Source of the DNA: an uncultured Cellulomonas sp.
Lineage (GTDB): Bacteria; Actinomycetota; Actinomycetes; Actinomycetales; Cellulomonadaceae
Length of the DNA: 64,000 nucleotides
Direction: 5' to 3'
Assembly: GCF_947494015.1 (NCBI RefSeq)
Contig: NZ_CANLTL010000009.1
Location: 124,001-188,000 of the forward strand
Positions 46,909 to 56,713 of the stretch are shown in pieces. The notes under the pieces were generated by a model. The model worked only from the letters and a program-made list of their open reading frames with translations, was not told the DNA's origin and did not search any database. Position 1 is the first letter of the stretch; the number at the start of each line of letters is the position of its first letter. The translations under genes were made by a program, and so were the position numbers.

Positions 46909-49601
46909 CGGCGTCGCCCCTCCCCGTCCAGCCGGCGCAGCACCCCCCGGGCGGCCTGCCCGGGCTCGACCCCGCCTGGTCCCGGCTCGTCGAGGTGCCC
47001 CGGGGCGGTCGGCGAGGCCGGCACGACGCCGAGGTCCGCAGCGGCAGCGACACGTGGCACGTGCTGGACAACGCCTCGCAGGTCGACGCGCCGGTGCGGG
47101 GCACCCTGCTGTGCGTCCACGGCAACCCGACCTGGTCCTACCTGTGGCGTGACCTGCTCCGCGCCGGTGCGGCGGCGGGGTGGCGGGTGGTCGCCGTCGA
47201 CCAGCTCGGCATGGGCTTCTCCCAGCGCACCGGCCGCGTGCACCGGCTCGCCGACCGGATCGCCGAGCTGGGCGCGCTGACCGACGTGCTCGACCTGACA
47301 GGGCCGGTGCTGACGGTCGGGCACGACTGGGGCGGCCCGATCTCGCTGGGCTGGGCCGTCGACCACCCCGAGCAGCTCGCCGGTGTCGTGGTCACGAACA
47401 CCGCGGTCTACCAGGACCTGGACGGGCGTACCCCCGCGCCGCTGCGGCTGGCGATGACCCCCGGCGTGCTGGGGACCAGCACGGTCGCGACACCGGCGTT
47501 CCTGGAGACCACCCTGGCGCTCGCGCGGCCCCCGCTCAGCCGCGAGGTCCGCGACGCGTTCCGGGCTCCGTACCCCTCGGCGGACCGGCGCCAGGCGATC
47601 GGTGACTTCGTCGCCGACATCCCGGTGGACGCCGAGCACCCGAGCCGGCCCGCGCTGGAGGCGCTCGCGACCGGGATCAGCGCGCTGCGCGTGCCGGCCC
47701 TGCTGCTGTGGGGCCCGGGTGACCCCGTCTTCGGCGAGCAGTTCCTCGCCGACCTGATGCACCGGCTGCCGCACGCCGACGTGCACCGGTACGAGGGCGC
47801 GAGCCACCTGCTGCCCGAGGACGTCGACGTCGCCGGTGCGGTCGTCACCTGGCTCAGCGACCGCTTCCCGGGCACGGCAGGTGCCGTCGTCGGTGCGGGT
47901 GCCGCGGACGAGGCCGCGTCCGCCGCGCCGGAGCTCGGCACCGCCGTCGCCGACGCGCCGTTCGTCCCGCTGTGGCGCGCCCTCGAGGAACGCGCCGGCG
48001 ACGACGGCGTCGCGCTGGTCGAGATGGCGCCCCCCGGTGCCAGCGGGCCGCGCGCCGTCCCGTGGTCGCTGCTCGCACGCCGCGTCGACGAGCTCGGCCG
48101 CGGGCTGCTGGGCAGCGGGGTGCGGCCCGGCGACCGGGTCGCGCTGCTCGTGCCGCCGGGTGCGGACCTGACCGCCGTGCTCTACGCCTGCCTGCGGATC
48201 GGCGCCGTCGTCGTCGTGGCCGACGCCGGCCTGGGGCTGCACGGCCTGTCACGTGCGGTCCGCGGCGCCCGTCCGCAGGTCGTCATCGGCGTCCCGCGGG
48301 CCCTGGCCGCCGCCCGGGCCCTGGGCTGGTCGGCCCGCCGCATCGCCGCCGGCCCGCTGCCGACCGGTGCCCGCGCCGCGCTCGGGATCGACTGCACGCT
48401 CGTCGAGCTCGCCGACCGGGGCCGGGCAGCGGCGCGCGCGGGTGTGTCCGACGCGCCCCCCGAGCCGTCCGCCGACGACGACGCCGCGATCCTGTTCACC
48501 TCCGGCTCGACCGGGCCGGCCAAGGGCGTCGCGTACACCCACGCGCAGCTCGCGGCGATGGCTCGCGCGGTCGGGTCCACGTACGGCATCGGCCCGGGGT
48601 CGTCGCTGGTGGCCGCGTTCGCCCCGTTCGCCCTGCTGGGGCCCGCGCTCGGCGCGACCTGCGCGAGTCCCGACATGGACGTCACCGCACCGCGGACGCT
48701 GACCGCGACGGCGCTCGCGGACGCGGTCGCCGCGGTCGACGCGGCGGTCGTGTTCGCCTCGCCGGCCGCGCTGACCAGCGTGGTCGCCGACGCGGGCCGC
48801 CTGGACGACGCCGACCGGCGTGCGCTGTCCGGGGTGCGGCTGTTCCTGTCCGCCGGGGCGCCCGTGCCCCCGGAGCTGCTCGCGGCGGTGGGGCGGATCA
48901 TGCCGGCCGCCGAGCCGCACACCCCCTACGGCATGACCGAGGTGCTCCCGGTCACCGACATCTCGCTGGCCGAGATCACCGCCGCCGGCGACGGCGACGG
49001 CGTGTGCGTCGGCCGGCCCGTCGCGGGCGCCCAGGTGGCGATCAGCGCCCTGGACGTCGACGGCGCCGCGACCGGCCCCGCCGGCCGGGAACCCGGCGTG
49101 ACCGGCGAGATCCTGGTCAGCGCGCCGCACGTGATGGACCGGTACGACCGGCTGTGGCTCACGCATCACGCCGCGCGCCGCGACGCCGGGTGGCACCGCA
49201 CCGGGGACGTGGGCCACCTGGACCGCGAGGGACGGCTGTGGGTCGAGGGCCGGCTCGCGCACGTGATCACCACCCCCGACGGCGTGCTCACGCCGGTCGG
49301 CCTGGAGCGGCGGGCCGAAGGGGTGGACGGCGTGACCCGGGCCGCGGCCGTCGGCGTGGGCCCGGTCGGCGTCCAGACCGTCGTGCTGGTCGTCGAGACG
49401 ACCCCGGCCGTCCGGCGTCCCGGACTGGCCGACCTGGACCTGACCGCCCGGGTGCGGGCGGCGCTGGACGTCCCGGTCGCCGCGGTGCTGGTCGTCGACG
49501 CGCTGCCCACCGACGTCCGCCACAACTCCAAGATCGAGCGGACCCGGCTGTCCCGCTGGGCCGAGCGGGTGCTGGCCGGCGGGCGGACGGGCCGGCCGTG
49601 A
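46905..49601 (+). CDS. oleBC: OleB-OleC fusion: beta-lactone decarboxylase and beta-lactone synthetase
   Basis: 898 residues combining two enzymes. Residues 1-320: alpha/beta hydrolase of the haloalkane-dehalogenase type with HGNPTWSYLWRDLL and the Asp nucleophile D141 in GHDWGGPISLGW, plus WGPGDPVFGEQFL and GASHLLPED; OleB decarboxylates cis-beta-lactones to cis-olefins. An Ala/Val linker of about 25 residues leads to residues 345-898: an ANL-superfamily adenylate-forming domain with LFTSGSTGPAKGVAYTHAQ (about 528-546), HTPYGMTEVLP, HRTGDVGHLDREGRLWVEGR and the C-terminal HNSKIERTRLSRWAE lysine; OleC activates the beta-hydroxy acid to the lactone. Fusions of this kind are known in actinobacteria. 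GTGA overlaps bind it to oleA and oleD. Confidence 0.9.
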   Translation: MTASPLPVQPAQHPPGGLPGLDPAWSRLVEVPRGGRRGRHDAEVRSGSDTWHVLDNASQVDAPVRGTLLCVHGNPTWSYLWRDLLRAGAAAGWRVVAVDQLGMGFSQRTGRVHRLADRIAELGALTDVLDLTGPVLTVGHDWGGPISLGWAVDHPEQLAGVVVTNTAVYQDLDGRTPAPLRLAMTPGVLGTSTVATPAFLETTLALARPPLSREVRDAFRAPYPSADRRQAIGDFVADIPVDAEHPSRPALEALATGISALRVPALLLWGPGDPVFGEQFLADLMHRLPHADVHRYEGASHLLPEDVDVAGAVVTWLSDRFPGTAGAVVGAGAADEAASAAPELGTAVADAPFVPLWRALEERAGDDGVALVEMAPPGASGPRAVPWSLLARRVDELGRGLLGSGVRPGDRVALLVPPGADLTAVLYACLRIGAVVVVADAGLGLHGLSRAVRGARPQVVIGVPRALAAARALGWSARRIAAGPLPTGARAALGIDCTLVELADRGRAAARAGVSDAPPEPSADDDAAILFTSGSTGPAKGVAYTHAQLAAMARAVGSTYGIGPGSSLVAAFAPFALLGPALGATCASPDMDVTAPRTLTATALADAVAAVDAAVVFASPAALTSVVADAGRLDDADRRALSGVRLFLSAGAPVPPELLAAVGRIMPAAEPHTPYGMTEVLPVTDISLAEITAAGDGDGVCVGRPVAGAQVAISALDVDGAATGPAGREPGVTGEILVSAPHVMDRYDRLWLTHHAARRDAGWHRTGDVGHLDREGRLWVEGRLAHVITTPDGVLTPVGLERRAEGVDGVTRAAAVGVGPVGVQTVVLVVETTPAVRRPGLADLDLTARVRAALDVPVAAVLVVDALPTDVRHNSKIERTRLSRWAERVLAGGRTGRP

Positions 49602-50638
49602 GCGCGCGGCACGCGGCTGGGTCGGTCCTGCCCGTGCTGGTCACCGGCGCGAGCGGGATGCTCGGTCGCGCGGTGGCGACGGCGATCCTCGCCCGCGGCC
49701 ACGCCGTCCGCACGTTCCAGCGCGGCGCCGCGGACCTCCCCGGGGCTGTGGACGAGCGTGGCTCGCTCACCGACCCGGCCGCCGTGGCCCGCGCCGTCGA
49801 GGGCTGCACCGCGGTGGTCCACCTCGCGGCGAAGGTCGACGTGACGGGTCCGGAGGCGGAGTACCGCGCGGTCAACGTCGAGGGCACCCGGACGCTGCTG
49901 GCCGCCGCGCGCGCTGCCGGGGTGCGGCGGTTCGTCATGGTGTCGTCGCCCTCGGTCGCGCACGTGGGGTCGTCGATCGTCGGCGAGCCGGCGGGCCCGG
50001 CCGACCCGGCTCGGGCCCGCGGTCCGTATGCCCGCACGAAGGCGGCCGCGGAGCTCGCGGCGCTGGCCGCCGACACTCCCGAGATGCGCGTGCTGGCGGT
50101 CCGGCCGCACATCGTCTGGGGCCCGGGGGACACCCAGCTGGTCGCCCGGGTGGTCGACCGGGCCCGGCGCGGCCGGCTGCCGCTGCTGGGCGGCGGGACC
50201 GCGCTGATCGACACCACGTACGTCGACAACGCGGCGGACGCGCTGGTCGCCGCGCTCCAGGCGCCCGCCGACGCGTGGGGCGGGTCGTACGTGGTGACCA
50301 ACGGCGAGCCGCGGCCGGTCCGAGACCTGCTGGCCGGGATGTGCCGGGCGGCCGGCGTGCCGGTCCCGGCGCGGTCGGTGCCGCCGGGGGTCGCCCGGGT
50401 GGCCGGCGCCGCGATCGAACGGGTCTGGGCCGTGCGCCCGCAGTGGGGTGAGCCGCCGATGACCCGGTTCGTCGCCGAGCAGATGTCCACCGCGCACTGG
50501 TTCGACCAGCGGCGCACCCGCGAGGCGCTGCGCTGGGCTCCCGCGGTCACGCTCGACGAGGGCTTCGCCCGGCTCGCGGCGCACCTGGCCCCGGCGGCCG
50601 CCGCGCCGGCGCCGACGTCTCCCGAGGGCCGGGTCTAG
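49598..50638 (+). CDS. oleD: OleD: NADPH-dependent 2-alkyl-3-ketoalkanoate reductase
   Basis: A 346-residue extended short-chain dehydrogenase. Rossmann motif TGASGMLGRAV (about 16-26), HLAAKVD, NVEGTRTLLAAARAAGVRRFVMVSSPSVAH, and the catalytic pair Y144 and K148 in GPYARTK. It reduces the OleA product to the beta-hydroxy acid used by OleC. The last of the ole genes, it ends in TAG within a CTAG shared with the convergent recQ. On its own it would be annotated as an NAD-dependent epimerase; context decides the name. Confidence 0.88.
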   Translation: MSARHAAGSVLPVLVTGASGMLGRAVATAILARGHAVRTFQRGAADLPGAVDERGSLTDPAAVARAVEGCTAVVHLAAKVDVTGPEAEYRAVNVEGTRTLLAAARAAGVRRFVMVSSPSVAHVGSSIVGEPAGPADPARARGPYARTKAAAELAALAADTPEMRVLAVRPHIVWGPGDTQLVARVVDRARRGRLPLLGGGTALIDTTYVDNAADALVAALQAPADAWGGSYVVTNGEPRPVRDLLAGMCRAAGVPVPARSVPPGVARVAGAAIERVWAVRPQWGEPPMTRFVAEQMSTAHWFDQRRTREALRWAPAVTLDEGFARLAAHLAPAAAAPAPTSPEGRV

Positions 50639-52902
50639 CCGACGGCCAGGACGAACGGGTGCACCGCCGACGCCCCCGCGCGGCGCAGCAGGCGCGCCGC
50701 GACCGTCACCGTCCACCCCGAGTCGGTGCGGTCGTCGACCAGCACGACCGCACGTCCCGGCAGGCCCGCCGCGGCCGCCTCGGACAGGTGCAGCTCCAGG
50801 CGCCGGGCCACCCCGGCCAGTCGCTGCGCCGAGTTCACGTCGCGCCGGCCCGCCTCGACACCCGCCACCGGCCCGACCGAGCCGACGACCGGCACCCCGA
50901 GCCGGTGCGCGACCCCCTCGGCCAGGTGCCGGACGAGCTCCGGTCGGCTCGCGGACTCCACGACCACGACCCCGGCGGGCGCCGGGTCGGGGTGCCACGC
51001 GTCGAGCACGTCCAGGACCGGGCGCCGCAGCGCCACCGGCAGGGCACCGTCGCGCCCGCCGCCGGCCTCCGCGGCGTCGTGGTCCGGCGCCGGCGCCCCG
51101 GGAACCGGTGCGAACAGGTCCCGCAGCAGCCCGCCCCAGCCGATGCCGTCCAGCCGGGCGACCGCGCGCCCGGTCTCCGGCCGCTCGTCGGCGGCGATCC
51201 GGCCGGACAGGTCGACGCCGAGGCCGGACATCCCGGTCGGCCACTGACGGCGCGGCTCGATCTCCACGCCGGGGACGGCGAGGCGCTCGCGTGCCGCCGC
51301 CACCTCGGCGTCGTCGGGCGCCTGGCCGGCGGAGGTGCCCCCGCACCCGTCGCAGCGACCGCAGCGCCAGCCGGCATCCAGGTCGGGGTCGTCCAGCGCG
51401 CGCCGCAGGTACGCCATCCGGCAGCCGTCGGTCGAGACGTAGTCGAGCATCGCCCGCTGCTCGGCCCGGCGGGTCTCGGCGACCCGGTGGTACCGCTCGG
51501 CGTCGTAGGACCAGGGGCGCCCGGTCGACTCCCAGCCGCCGCGCACCCGCCGGACGGCGCCGTCGACGTCCAGCACCTTGAGCATGAGCTCGAGCCGGTT
51601 GCGGCGCAGCGAGACCCGCGTCTCCAGCGCGGCGGTCGACAGGGTGCCGGCCGCCTCCAGCGCCGCCAGCGTCGCGCGCACCTCGGCCTCCGGCGGGAAC
51701 GCCATCGAGGCGAAGTAGTCCCAGATCGCGCGGTCCTCGGGCCCGGGCAGCAGCACGACCTCCGCGCGGTCGGTCGCGCGCCCCGCACGACCCACCTGCT
51801 GGTAGTAGGAGATGGGCGACGACGGCGCCCCGAGGTGCACCACGAACGCCAGGTCGGGCTTGTCGAACCCCATCCCCAGCGCCGAGGTCGCCACGAGCGC
51901 CTTGACCCGGTTCGCCAGCAGGTCCTGCTCCGCGGCCTCCCGCTCGGCCGGGTCGGTCTGCCCGGTGTACGCGCGTACCTCGAGGCCTAGGTCGCGCAGG
52001 TACTCGGTGACCTGCTGGGTGGCCGCGACCGTGAGGCAGTAGACGATGCCGGAGCCGTCGACCTGCGGCAGGCGGTGGCCGAGCCAGGCGAGCTGCGCCG
52101 CCGTCCCGGGCAGCCGCGCGACGGCCAGGTGCAGGCTCTCGCGGTCGAGCGACCCGCGCAGCACCAGGACGTCGGCCGCCAGGGCGCGGTCGGGCCCGCC
52201 GTCGTCCGAGGTGACCGCGAGCTGCTCGGCCACGTCGGCGGTCACCCGCGCGTTCGCGGTGGCCGTCGTGGCCAGCACCGGGATGCCGGCCGGCAGCTCG
52301 GCGAGCAGCGTGCGGATCCGGCGGTAGTCCGGGCGGAAGTCGTGGCCCCAGTCGGAGATGCAGTGGGCCTCGTCGACCACCACGAGCCCCGCGGAGGCGG
52401 CCAGCCGCGGCAGCACCTCCTCGCGGAAGCCGGGGTTGTTCAGCCGCTCCGGGGAGACCAGCAGCACGTCGACCTCACCGGCGGCGACCCGCTGGTGCAC
52501 GCCGTCCCACTCGGTGACGTTGGCCGAGTTGATCGTCTCGGCGCGGATCCCGGCGCGCTGGGCGGCCTCGACCTGGTTGCGCATCAGCGCGAGCAGCGGC
52601 GAGACGATGACCGTCGGACCGGACCCGCGGGCGCGCAGCAGCGCGGTCGCGACGAAGTAGACGGCCGACTTGCCCCACCCGGTGCGCTGCACCACGAGCG
52701 CGCGCCGGTGGTCGGCCACCAGGGCCTCGATCGCGACCCACTGGTCGTCGCGCAGGCGGGCGTCCGGGCGGCCGACCAGCGCGACCAGCGCGGCCTCGGC
52801 CTCGGCCCGCAGCGCGGCCCGGTCCGCCGTCGCGGCGCCGGCCTGGGCGGCCGGGCCGCCGCTGCGGGTCTGCGGGTCGGTGGACGTCGAGGGCTGGCTC
52901 AT
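50635..52902 (-). CDS. recQ: RecQ-family DNA helicase with C-terminal PRTase-like domain
   Basis: 755 residues. Superfamily-2 helicase core: [12 protein letters not shown], Walker [47 protein letters not shown], and [12 protein letters not shown] (arginine finger). The zinc-binding RecQ C-terminal region has [11 protein letters not shown] and [11 protein letters not shown]. Instead of a clear winged-helix/HRDC end, the last 130 residues contain [13 protein letters not shown] and [13 protein letters not shown] (about 719-731), which resemble the ComF-type phosphoribosyltransferase PRPP loop. ATG 52902 (MSQPSTST) follows a TACGAT -10 box at 6 nt; a 9-codon upstream extension was rejected for that reason. 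Confidence 0.92.
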   Translation of the reverse strand: MSQPSTSTDPQTRSGGPAAQAGAATADRAALRAEAEAALVALVGRPDARLRDDQWVAIEALVADHRRALVVQRTGWGKSAVYFVATALLRARGSGPTVIVSPLLALMRNQVEAAQRAGIRAETINSANVTEWDGVHQRVAAGEVDVLLVSPERLNNPGFREEVLPRLAASAGLVVVDEAHCISDWGHDFRPDYRRIRTLLAELPAGIPVLATTATANARVTADVAEQLAVTSDDGGPDRALAADVLVLRGSLDRESLHLAVARLPGTAAQLAWLGHRLPQVDGSGIVYCLTVAATQQVTEYLRDLGLEVRAYTGQTDPAEREAAEQDLLANRVKALVATSALGMGFDKPDLAFVVHLGAPSSPISYYQQVGRAGRATDRAEVVLLPGPEDRAIWDYFASMAFPPEAEVRATLAALEAAGTLSTAALETRVSLRRNRLELMLKVLDVDGAVRRVRGGWESTGRPWSYDAERYHRVAETRRAEQRAMLDYVSTDGCRMAYLRRALDDPDLDAGWRCGRCDGCGGTSAGQAPDDAEVAAARERLAVPGVEIEPRRQWPTGMSGLGVDLSGRIAADERPETGRAVARLDGIGWGGLLRDLFAPVPGAPAPDHDAAEAGGGRDGALPVALRRPVLDVLDAWHPDPAPAGVVVVESASRPELVRHLAEGVAHRLGVPVVGSVGPVAGVEAGRRDVNSAQRLAGVARRLELHLSEAAAAGLPGRAVVLVDDRTDSGWTVTVAARLLRRAGASAVHPFVLAVG

Positions 52903-52908
52903 CCGTCG

Positions 52909-52914
52909 ATCGTA
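52909..52914 (-). promoter_or_regulatory. -10 box of a leaderless recQ promoter
   Basis: TACGAT on the minus strand ends 6 nt before the recQ ATG. It is back to back with the hisC -10 box, 49 bp away. Confidence 0.55.
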
Positions 52915-52963
52915 GGCAGCGGCACCCACACGCCCCGGCGCGGCCGGTGCCCCCGGTGCTCCC

Positions 52964-52969
52964 TAGACT
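52964..52969 (+). promoter_or_regulatory. -10 box of a leaderless hisC promoter
   Basis: TAGACT ends 6 nt before the hisC GTG. It drives the second his transcription unit. Confidence 0.6.
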
Positions 52970-52975
52970 CGGGGC

Positions 52976-54070
52976 GTGACCCTTCCCCTGCGTCCCGAGC
53001 TGGCGGGCCTGGAGCCGTACGGCGCGCCCCAGCTCGACGTCCCGGTCCTGCTCAACGTCAACGAGAACCCCTACCCGCCGGCCGACGACGTCGTCGCCGA
53101 CATCGCCGCCGACGTCGCCGCCGCCGCCCGCGGGCTGAACCGTTACCCGGACCGGGACTTCCTCGCGCTGCGCACCGACCTCGCCGCCTACCTGCTGCGC
53201 GAGTCCGGCGTCCCGCTCGCGCCCGAGCAGATCTGGGCCGCGAACGGCTCCAACGAGGTGATGCTGCACCTGCTGCAGGCCTTCGGCGGGCCGGGCCGCA
53301 CCGCGCTGTCCTTCGCACCGACCTACTCGATGTACCCCGAGTACGCCCGGGACACCAGCACCGGCTGGGTGCAGGGACGCCGCGAGGACGACTTCACGCT
53401 GGACCCCGACCGTGCCGCGGCGACGGTCGCCGAGCACGCACCCAGCGTGGTGCTGCTGGCCAGCCCGAACAACCCCACCGGGACCGCCCTGCCGCTGGAC
53501 ACGATCCGCGCCGTGCTCGCGGCCGCGGCGCAGGTCCCGGGTGGCTGCGTCGTCGTGGTCGACGAGGCGTACGGGGAGTTTCGCCGCGCCGGGACGCCGT
53601 CCGCCCTGGAGATCCTGGCCGAGCACCCGCACCTGGCGGTCAGCCGGACCATGTCCAAGGCGTTCGGCCTCGCCGGGGCGCGGGTCGGCTACCTCGCGGC
53701 CGCCCCGGCCCTGGTGGACGCGTTGCGGGTCGTGCGGCTGCCGTACCACCTGTCGGGGGTGACGCAGGCGGTCGCCCGGGCCGCGCTCAAGCACTCCGAC
53801 GCCCTCATGGCGCAGGTGGGCTCGCTGCGCGAGGAGCGCGACGCGTGCGTCGCGTGGCTGCGCGGCCGGGGCCTGGACGTCGCGGACTCGGACGCCAACT
53901 TCGTGCTGTTCGGGCCGTTCGACGACCGGCACGCGATCTGGGAGGGTCTGCTGCGGCGTGGCGTCCTCATCCGCGAGGTCGGCCCGCCGCAGTGGCTGCG
54001 GGTGTCCATCGGCACCGGCGAGGAGATGGCGGCCTTCCGGGACGCCCTGGTGGAGGTGACGGGACGATGA
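52976..54070 (+). CDS. hisC: Histidinol-phosphate aminotransferase
   Basis: A 364-residue class I/II PLP-dependent aminotransferase converting imidazole-acetol phosphate to histidinol phosphate. Motifs: [61 protein letters not shown], and the PLP lysine K228 in [18 protein letters not shown]. It starts at GTG 52976 after a -10 box, with no ribosome-binding site needed. ATGA overlap with hisB. Confidence 0.96.
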   Translation: MTLPLRPELAGLEPYGAPQLDVPVLLNVNENPYPPADDVVADIAADVAAAARGLNRYPDRDFLALRTDLAAYLLRESGVPLAPEQIWAANGSNEVMLHLLQAFGGPGRTALSFAPTYSMYPEYARDTSTGWVQGRREDDFTLDPDRAAATVAEHAPSVVLLASPNNPTGTALPLDTIRAVLAAAAQVPGGCVVVVDEAYGEFRRAGTPSALEILAEHPHLAVSRTMSKAFGLAGARVGYLAAAPALVDALRVVRLPYHLSGVTQAVARAALKHSDALMAQVGSLREERDACVAWLRGRGLDVADSDANFVLFGPFDDRHAIWEGLLRRGVLIREVGPPQWLRVSIGTGEEMAAFRDALVEVTGR

Positions 54071-54747
54071 CCGGCGACACGACCGGGACGACGCCGACGG
54101 GCGCGACGACGGCTGCGGCGACGCCGGGCACCCCACCCGGCGGCGGCCCCGGGCGCACCGCGCGCATCGAGCGGACCACGTCGGAGTCCAGCGTGCTGGT
54201 CGAGCTCGACCTGGACGGCAGCGGGCGCACCGACATCTCCACCAGCGTGCCGTTCTACGACCACATGCTCACCGCGCTGGGCAAGCACTCCCTGCTGGAT
54301 CTGACCGTGCGGGCGACCGGTGACACCCACATCGACGCCCACCACACCGTCGAGGACGTCGCGATCGCCCTCGGCGAGGCGCTGCGGGTCGCGCTGGGCG
54401 ACAAGGCCGGCATCGGCCGGTTCGGCGACGCCCTGGTGCCGCTGGACGAGGCGCTCGCCCAGGCCGTGGTGGACGTGTCCGGCCGGCCGTACCTGGTGCA
54501 CTCGGGGGAGCCGGCCGGCCAGGAGTACCACCTCATCGGCGGCCACTTCACCGGGTCCCTGACCCGGCACGTGCTGGAGTCGATCGCGCACCACGCCGGC
54601 ATCTGCATCCACATGCGGGTGCTGGCCGGCCGCGACCCGCACCACGTCGTGGAGGCGCAGTTCAAGGCGCTCGCCCGGGCGCTGCGCGCCGCGGTGCAGC
54701 CGGACCCGCGCGTGGTGGGCGTCCCGTCGACCAAGGGCGCGCTGTGA
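54067..54747 (+). CDS. hisB: Imidazoleglycerol-phosphate dehydratase
   Basis: 226 residues, monofunctional (no histidinol-phosphatase domain). Metal-binding motifs [21 protein letters not shown] split as HHTVED, and the second copy [15 protein letters not shown]; also [13 protein letters not shown] and GRPYLVH. A Thr/Gly/Pro-rich N-terminal extension of about 29 residues precedes the conserved [12 protein letters not shown]. It is coupled at both ends: ATGA with hisC and TGATG with the unknown gene. Confidence 0.96.
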   Translation: MTGDTTGTTPTGATTAAATPGTPPGGGPGRTARIERTTSESSVLVELDLDGSGRTDISTSVPFYDHMLTALGKHSLLDLTVRATGDTHIDAHHTVEDVAIALGEALRVALGDKAGIGRFGDALVPLDEALAQAVVDVSGRPYLVHSGEPAGQEYHLIGGHFTGSLTRHVLESIAHHAGICIHMRVLAGRDPHHVVEAQFKALARALRAAVQPDPRVVGVPSTKGAL

Positions 54748-55223
54748 TGGCCGACCGCGACGCGGCGCCGGGCGCCCCCGGGGCGCCGGCCGCACCGGCG
54801 GGCGTCGCGCTGGTGATCACGCCGGTCGCGGTGCCGGCGCCGCTCGCGGCGACCTGTGCGATCGCCAAGGTCCGGGTCGACGTGGTGCCCACCGACGTCG
54901 GCGCGGTCGCGGTGTGCCGCGACTCCTCCGGCAGCGCACCCCGGGACGCCGCGATCGCGGTGTCCCGCCTGCTCAAGGGCGTCCCTGTGGTGCTGCTGCA
55001 GAAGTCCGGCGGGCGCGCGACGGCCTCGCGGTGGATGGACGGCGAGGAGGGCGAGAAGCTGTCCGCCGGCCTCGCGCTCAACGGGGCCCCCGAGGTGGTC
55101 GAGGACCTGCTGCTGGGCACGACCACCGCGGCGGACGTCCCCGGGGTCGTCTCCAGCGTGGGGATGTCCCGGTTCCGGGCGCTGCGGGTGCTGGCCGCGT
55201 CGGCCCGCGCGAACCGCCGGTAA
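54747..55223 (+). CDS. Uncharacterised protein coupled to hisB
   Basis: 158 residues; I do not recognise a family. The first 20 residues are Ala/Pro/Gly-rich. The rest looks globular with beta-rich segments [28 protein letters not shown], a [27 protein letters not shown] stretch, a charged [18 protein letters not shown], and a basic helical end ([16 protein letters not shown]). Two cysteines (in ATCAIAK and AVCRDSSG) are close together. There is no signal peptide or transmembrane helix. The ATG overlaps the hisB stop (TGATG); GTG 54744 is an alternative. Its stop overlaps the hisH -10 box. Position inside the his operon suggests a link to histidine or nucleotide metabolism, which is inference. 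Confidence 0.75.
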   Translation: MADRDAAPGAPGAPAAPAGVALVITPVAVPAPLAATCAIAKVRVDVVPTDVGAVAVCRDSSGSAPRDAAIAVSRLLKGVPVVLLQKSGGRATASRWMDGEEGEKLSAGLALNGAPEVVEDLLLGTTTAADVPGVVSSVGMSRFRALRVLAASARANRR

Positions 55224-55226
55224 ACT
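55221..55226 (+). promoter_or_regulatory. Candidate -10 box for hisH
   Basis: TAAACT overlaps the preceding stop codon and ends 8 nt before the hisH GTG, allowing a leaderless or nearly leaderless transcript. Confidence 0.45.
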
Positions 55227-55234
55227 CAGGCCAC

Positions 55235-55876
55235 GTGACTCCCACCCCCCAGGTCGTCGTCCTCGACTACGGCTTCGGCAACGTGCGCTCGGCCGTGCGC
55301 GCCCTCGAGCGTGTCGGGGCCGAGGTCGAGCTGACGGCCGACCCCCGGGCCGCCGCCGAGGCGGACGGCCTCGTCGTGCCCGGCGTCGGCGCCTTCGCCG
55401 CCGTGATGGAGGGCCTGGACGGCGTGCGCGGCGGGCAGATCATCGACCGCCGGCTCGCCGGTGGCCGCCCGGTGCTGGGCATCTGCGTCGGCATGCAGGT
55501 CATGTTCGAGCGCGGTGAGGAGCACGGCGTCGAGGCCGAGGGCCTCGGGGAGTGGCCCGGCGTGGTCGACCGGCTCGAGGCCGACGTCGTGCCGCACATG
55601 GGGTGGTCGACCGTGGACGTCCCGGACGGCTCGACCCTGTTCGCCGGCATCGAGTCCGAGCGGTTCTACTTCGTGCACTCCTACGCCGCGCGCAGCTTCC
55701 CCCCGCTCGGGGACTCCCGCTTCACCCCGCCGCTGGTCACCTGGTCCGAGCACGGGGGCCGGTTCGTGGCCGCCGTCGAGAACGGGCCGCTCGCCGCGAC
55801 CCAGTTCCACCCCGAGAAGTCCGGCGACGCGGGCTCGCAGCTGCTCGCCAACTGGGTCGGCTCGCTGCGCTCCTAG
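55235..55876 (+). CDS. hisH: Imidazole glycerol phosphate synthase, glutaminase subunit
   Basis: A 213-residue class I glutamine amidotransferase feeding ammonia to HisF (not in the window). Motifs: [21 protein letters not shown], the nucleophile C84 in [26 protein letters not shown], and the catalytic His/Glu in [11 protein letters not shown] 55235 lies 11 nt after the unknown gene. Confidence 0.96.
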   Translation: MTPTPQVVVLDYGFGNVRSAVRALERVGAEVELTADPRAAAEADGLVVPGVGAFAAVMEGLDGVRGGQIIDRRLAGGRPVLGICVGMQVMFERGEEHGVEAEGLGEWPGVVDRLEADVVPHMGWSTVDVPDGSTLFAGIESERFYFVHSYAARSFPPLGDSRFTPPLVTWSEHGGRFVAAVENGPLAATQFHPEKSGDAGSQLLANWVGSLRS

Positions 55877-55922
55877 CCCGCGCGCCACCGCCCACCGCCC
55901 CCACCGAGGAGACGCCCCACCG

Positions 55923-56681
55923 ATGTCCACCGAACCGCTCGTCCTGCTGCCCGCCGTCGACGTCGCCGACGGGCAGGCGGTCCGCCTCGTCCAGGGCGAG
56001 GCCGGCTCGGAGACGTCCTACGGCGACCCGCTGTCCGCCGCCCTCGACTGGCAGGCCGGGGGGGCGGAGTGGGTGCACCTGGTCGACCTGGACGCCGCCT
56101 TCGGCCGCGGGTCCAACGCCGAGCTGCTCGCCTCGGTCGTGGCCGCGCTGGACGTCCGGGTCGAGATGTCCGGCGGCATCCGCGACGACGCCTCGCTCGA
56201 GCGTGCGCTCGCGACCGGTGCCGCGCGCGTCAACCTGGGCACGGCCGCGCTGGAGAACCCCGAGTGGACCGCGAAGGTCATCGACCAGCACGGCGAGCTC
56301 ATCGCCGTCGGCCTGGACGTGCGCGGCACGACGCTCGCCGCGCGCGGCTGGACGCAGGAGGGCGGTGACCTGTGGGAGGTCCTGGCCCGCCTGGACGACG
56401 CCGGCTGCGCCCGGTACGTCGTGACGGACGTGACCAAGGACGGCACGCTGCGCGGCCCGAACCTCGACCTGCTGCGCCAGGTCTGCTCGCGCACCGACGC
56501 GGCCGTCGTGGCCTCCGGCGGGATCTCGAGCCTGGAGGACCTGCGGGCCCTGCGCGACCTGGTCGACGACGGCGTCGAGGGCGCGATCGTCGGCAAGGCC
56601 CTGTACGCCGGGGCGTTCACGCTGCCCGAGGCGCTCGAGGTCGCCGGCAAGCCCGGCGGCGCCGGGCCGGGTCGGTTCTGA
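55923..56681 (+). CDS. priA: Phosphoribosyl isomerase (HisA/TrpF)
   Basis: 252-residue TIM barrel. In actinobacteria PriA isomerises both ProFAR (histidine) and PRA (tryptophan). The catalytic acids are D13 ([13 protein letters not shown]) and D169 ([15 protein letters not shown]). Phosphate binding is seen at [13 protein letters not shown] and [12 protein letters not shown]. Whether TrpF activity is retained cannot be read directly, but the actinobacterial type and the lack of a trpF nearby support it. GAGGAGA precedes the ATG. Confidence 0.94.
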   Translation: MSTEPLVLLPAVDVADGQAVRLVQGEAGSETSYGDPLSAALDWQAGGAEWVHLVDLDAAFGRGSNAELLASVVAALDVRVEMSGGIRDDASLERALATGAARVNLGTAALENPEWTAKVIDQHGELIAVGLDVRGTTLAARGWTQEGGDLWEVLARLDDAGCARYVVTDVTKDGTLRGPNLDLLRQVCSRTDAAVVASGGISSLEDLRALRDLVDDGVEGAIVGKALYAGAFTLPEALEVAGKPGGAGPGRF

Positions 56682-56713
56682 CCGGCCCCGGCGAGCCCAC
56701 CGGACCCGCCCCC

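Noticed and set aside
45654-52975. Ole-recQ block considered as a mobile island
   Set aside because: No integrase, transposase, direct repeats, tRNA target or change in base composition was seen; only the position in the his region is unusual.
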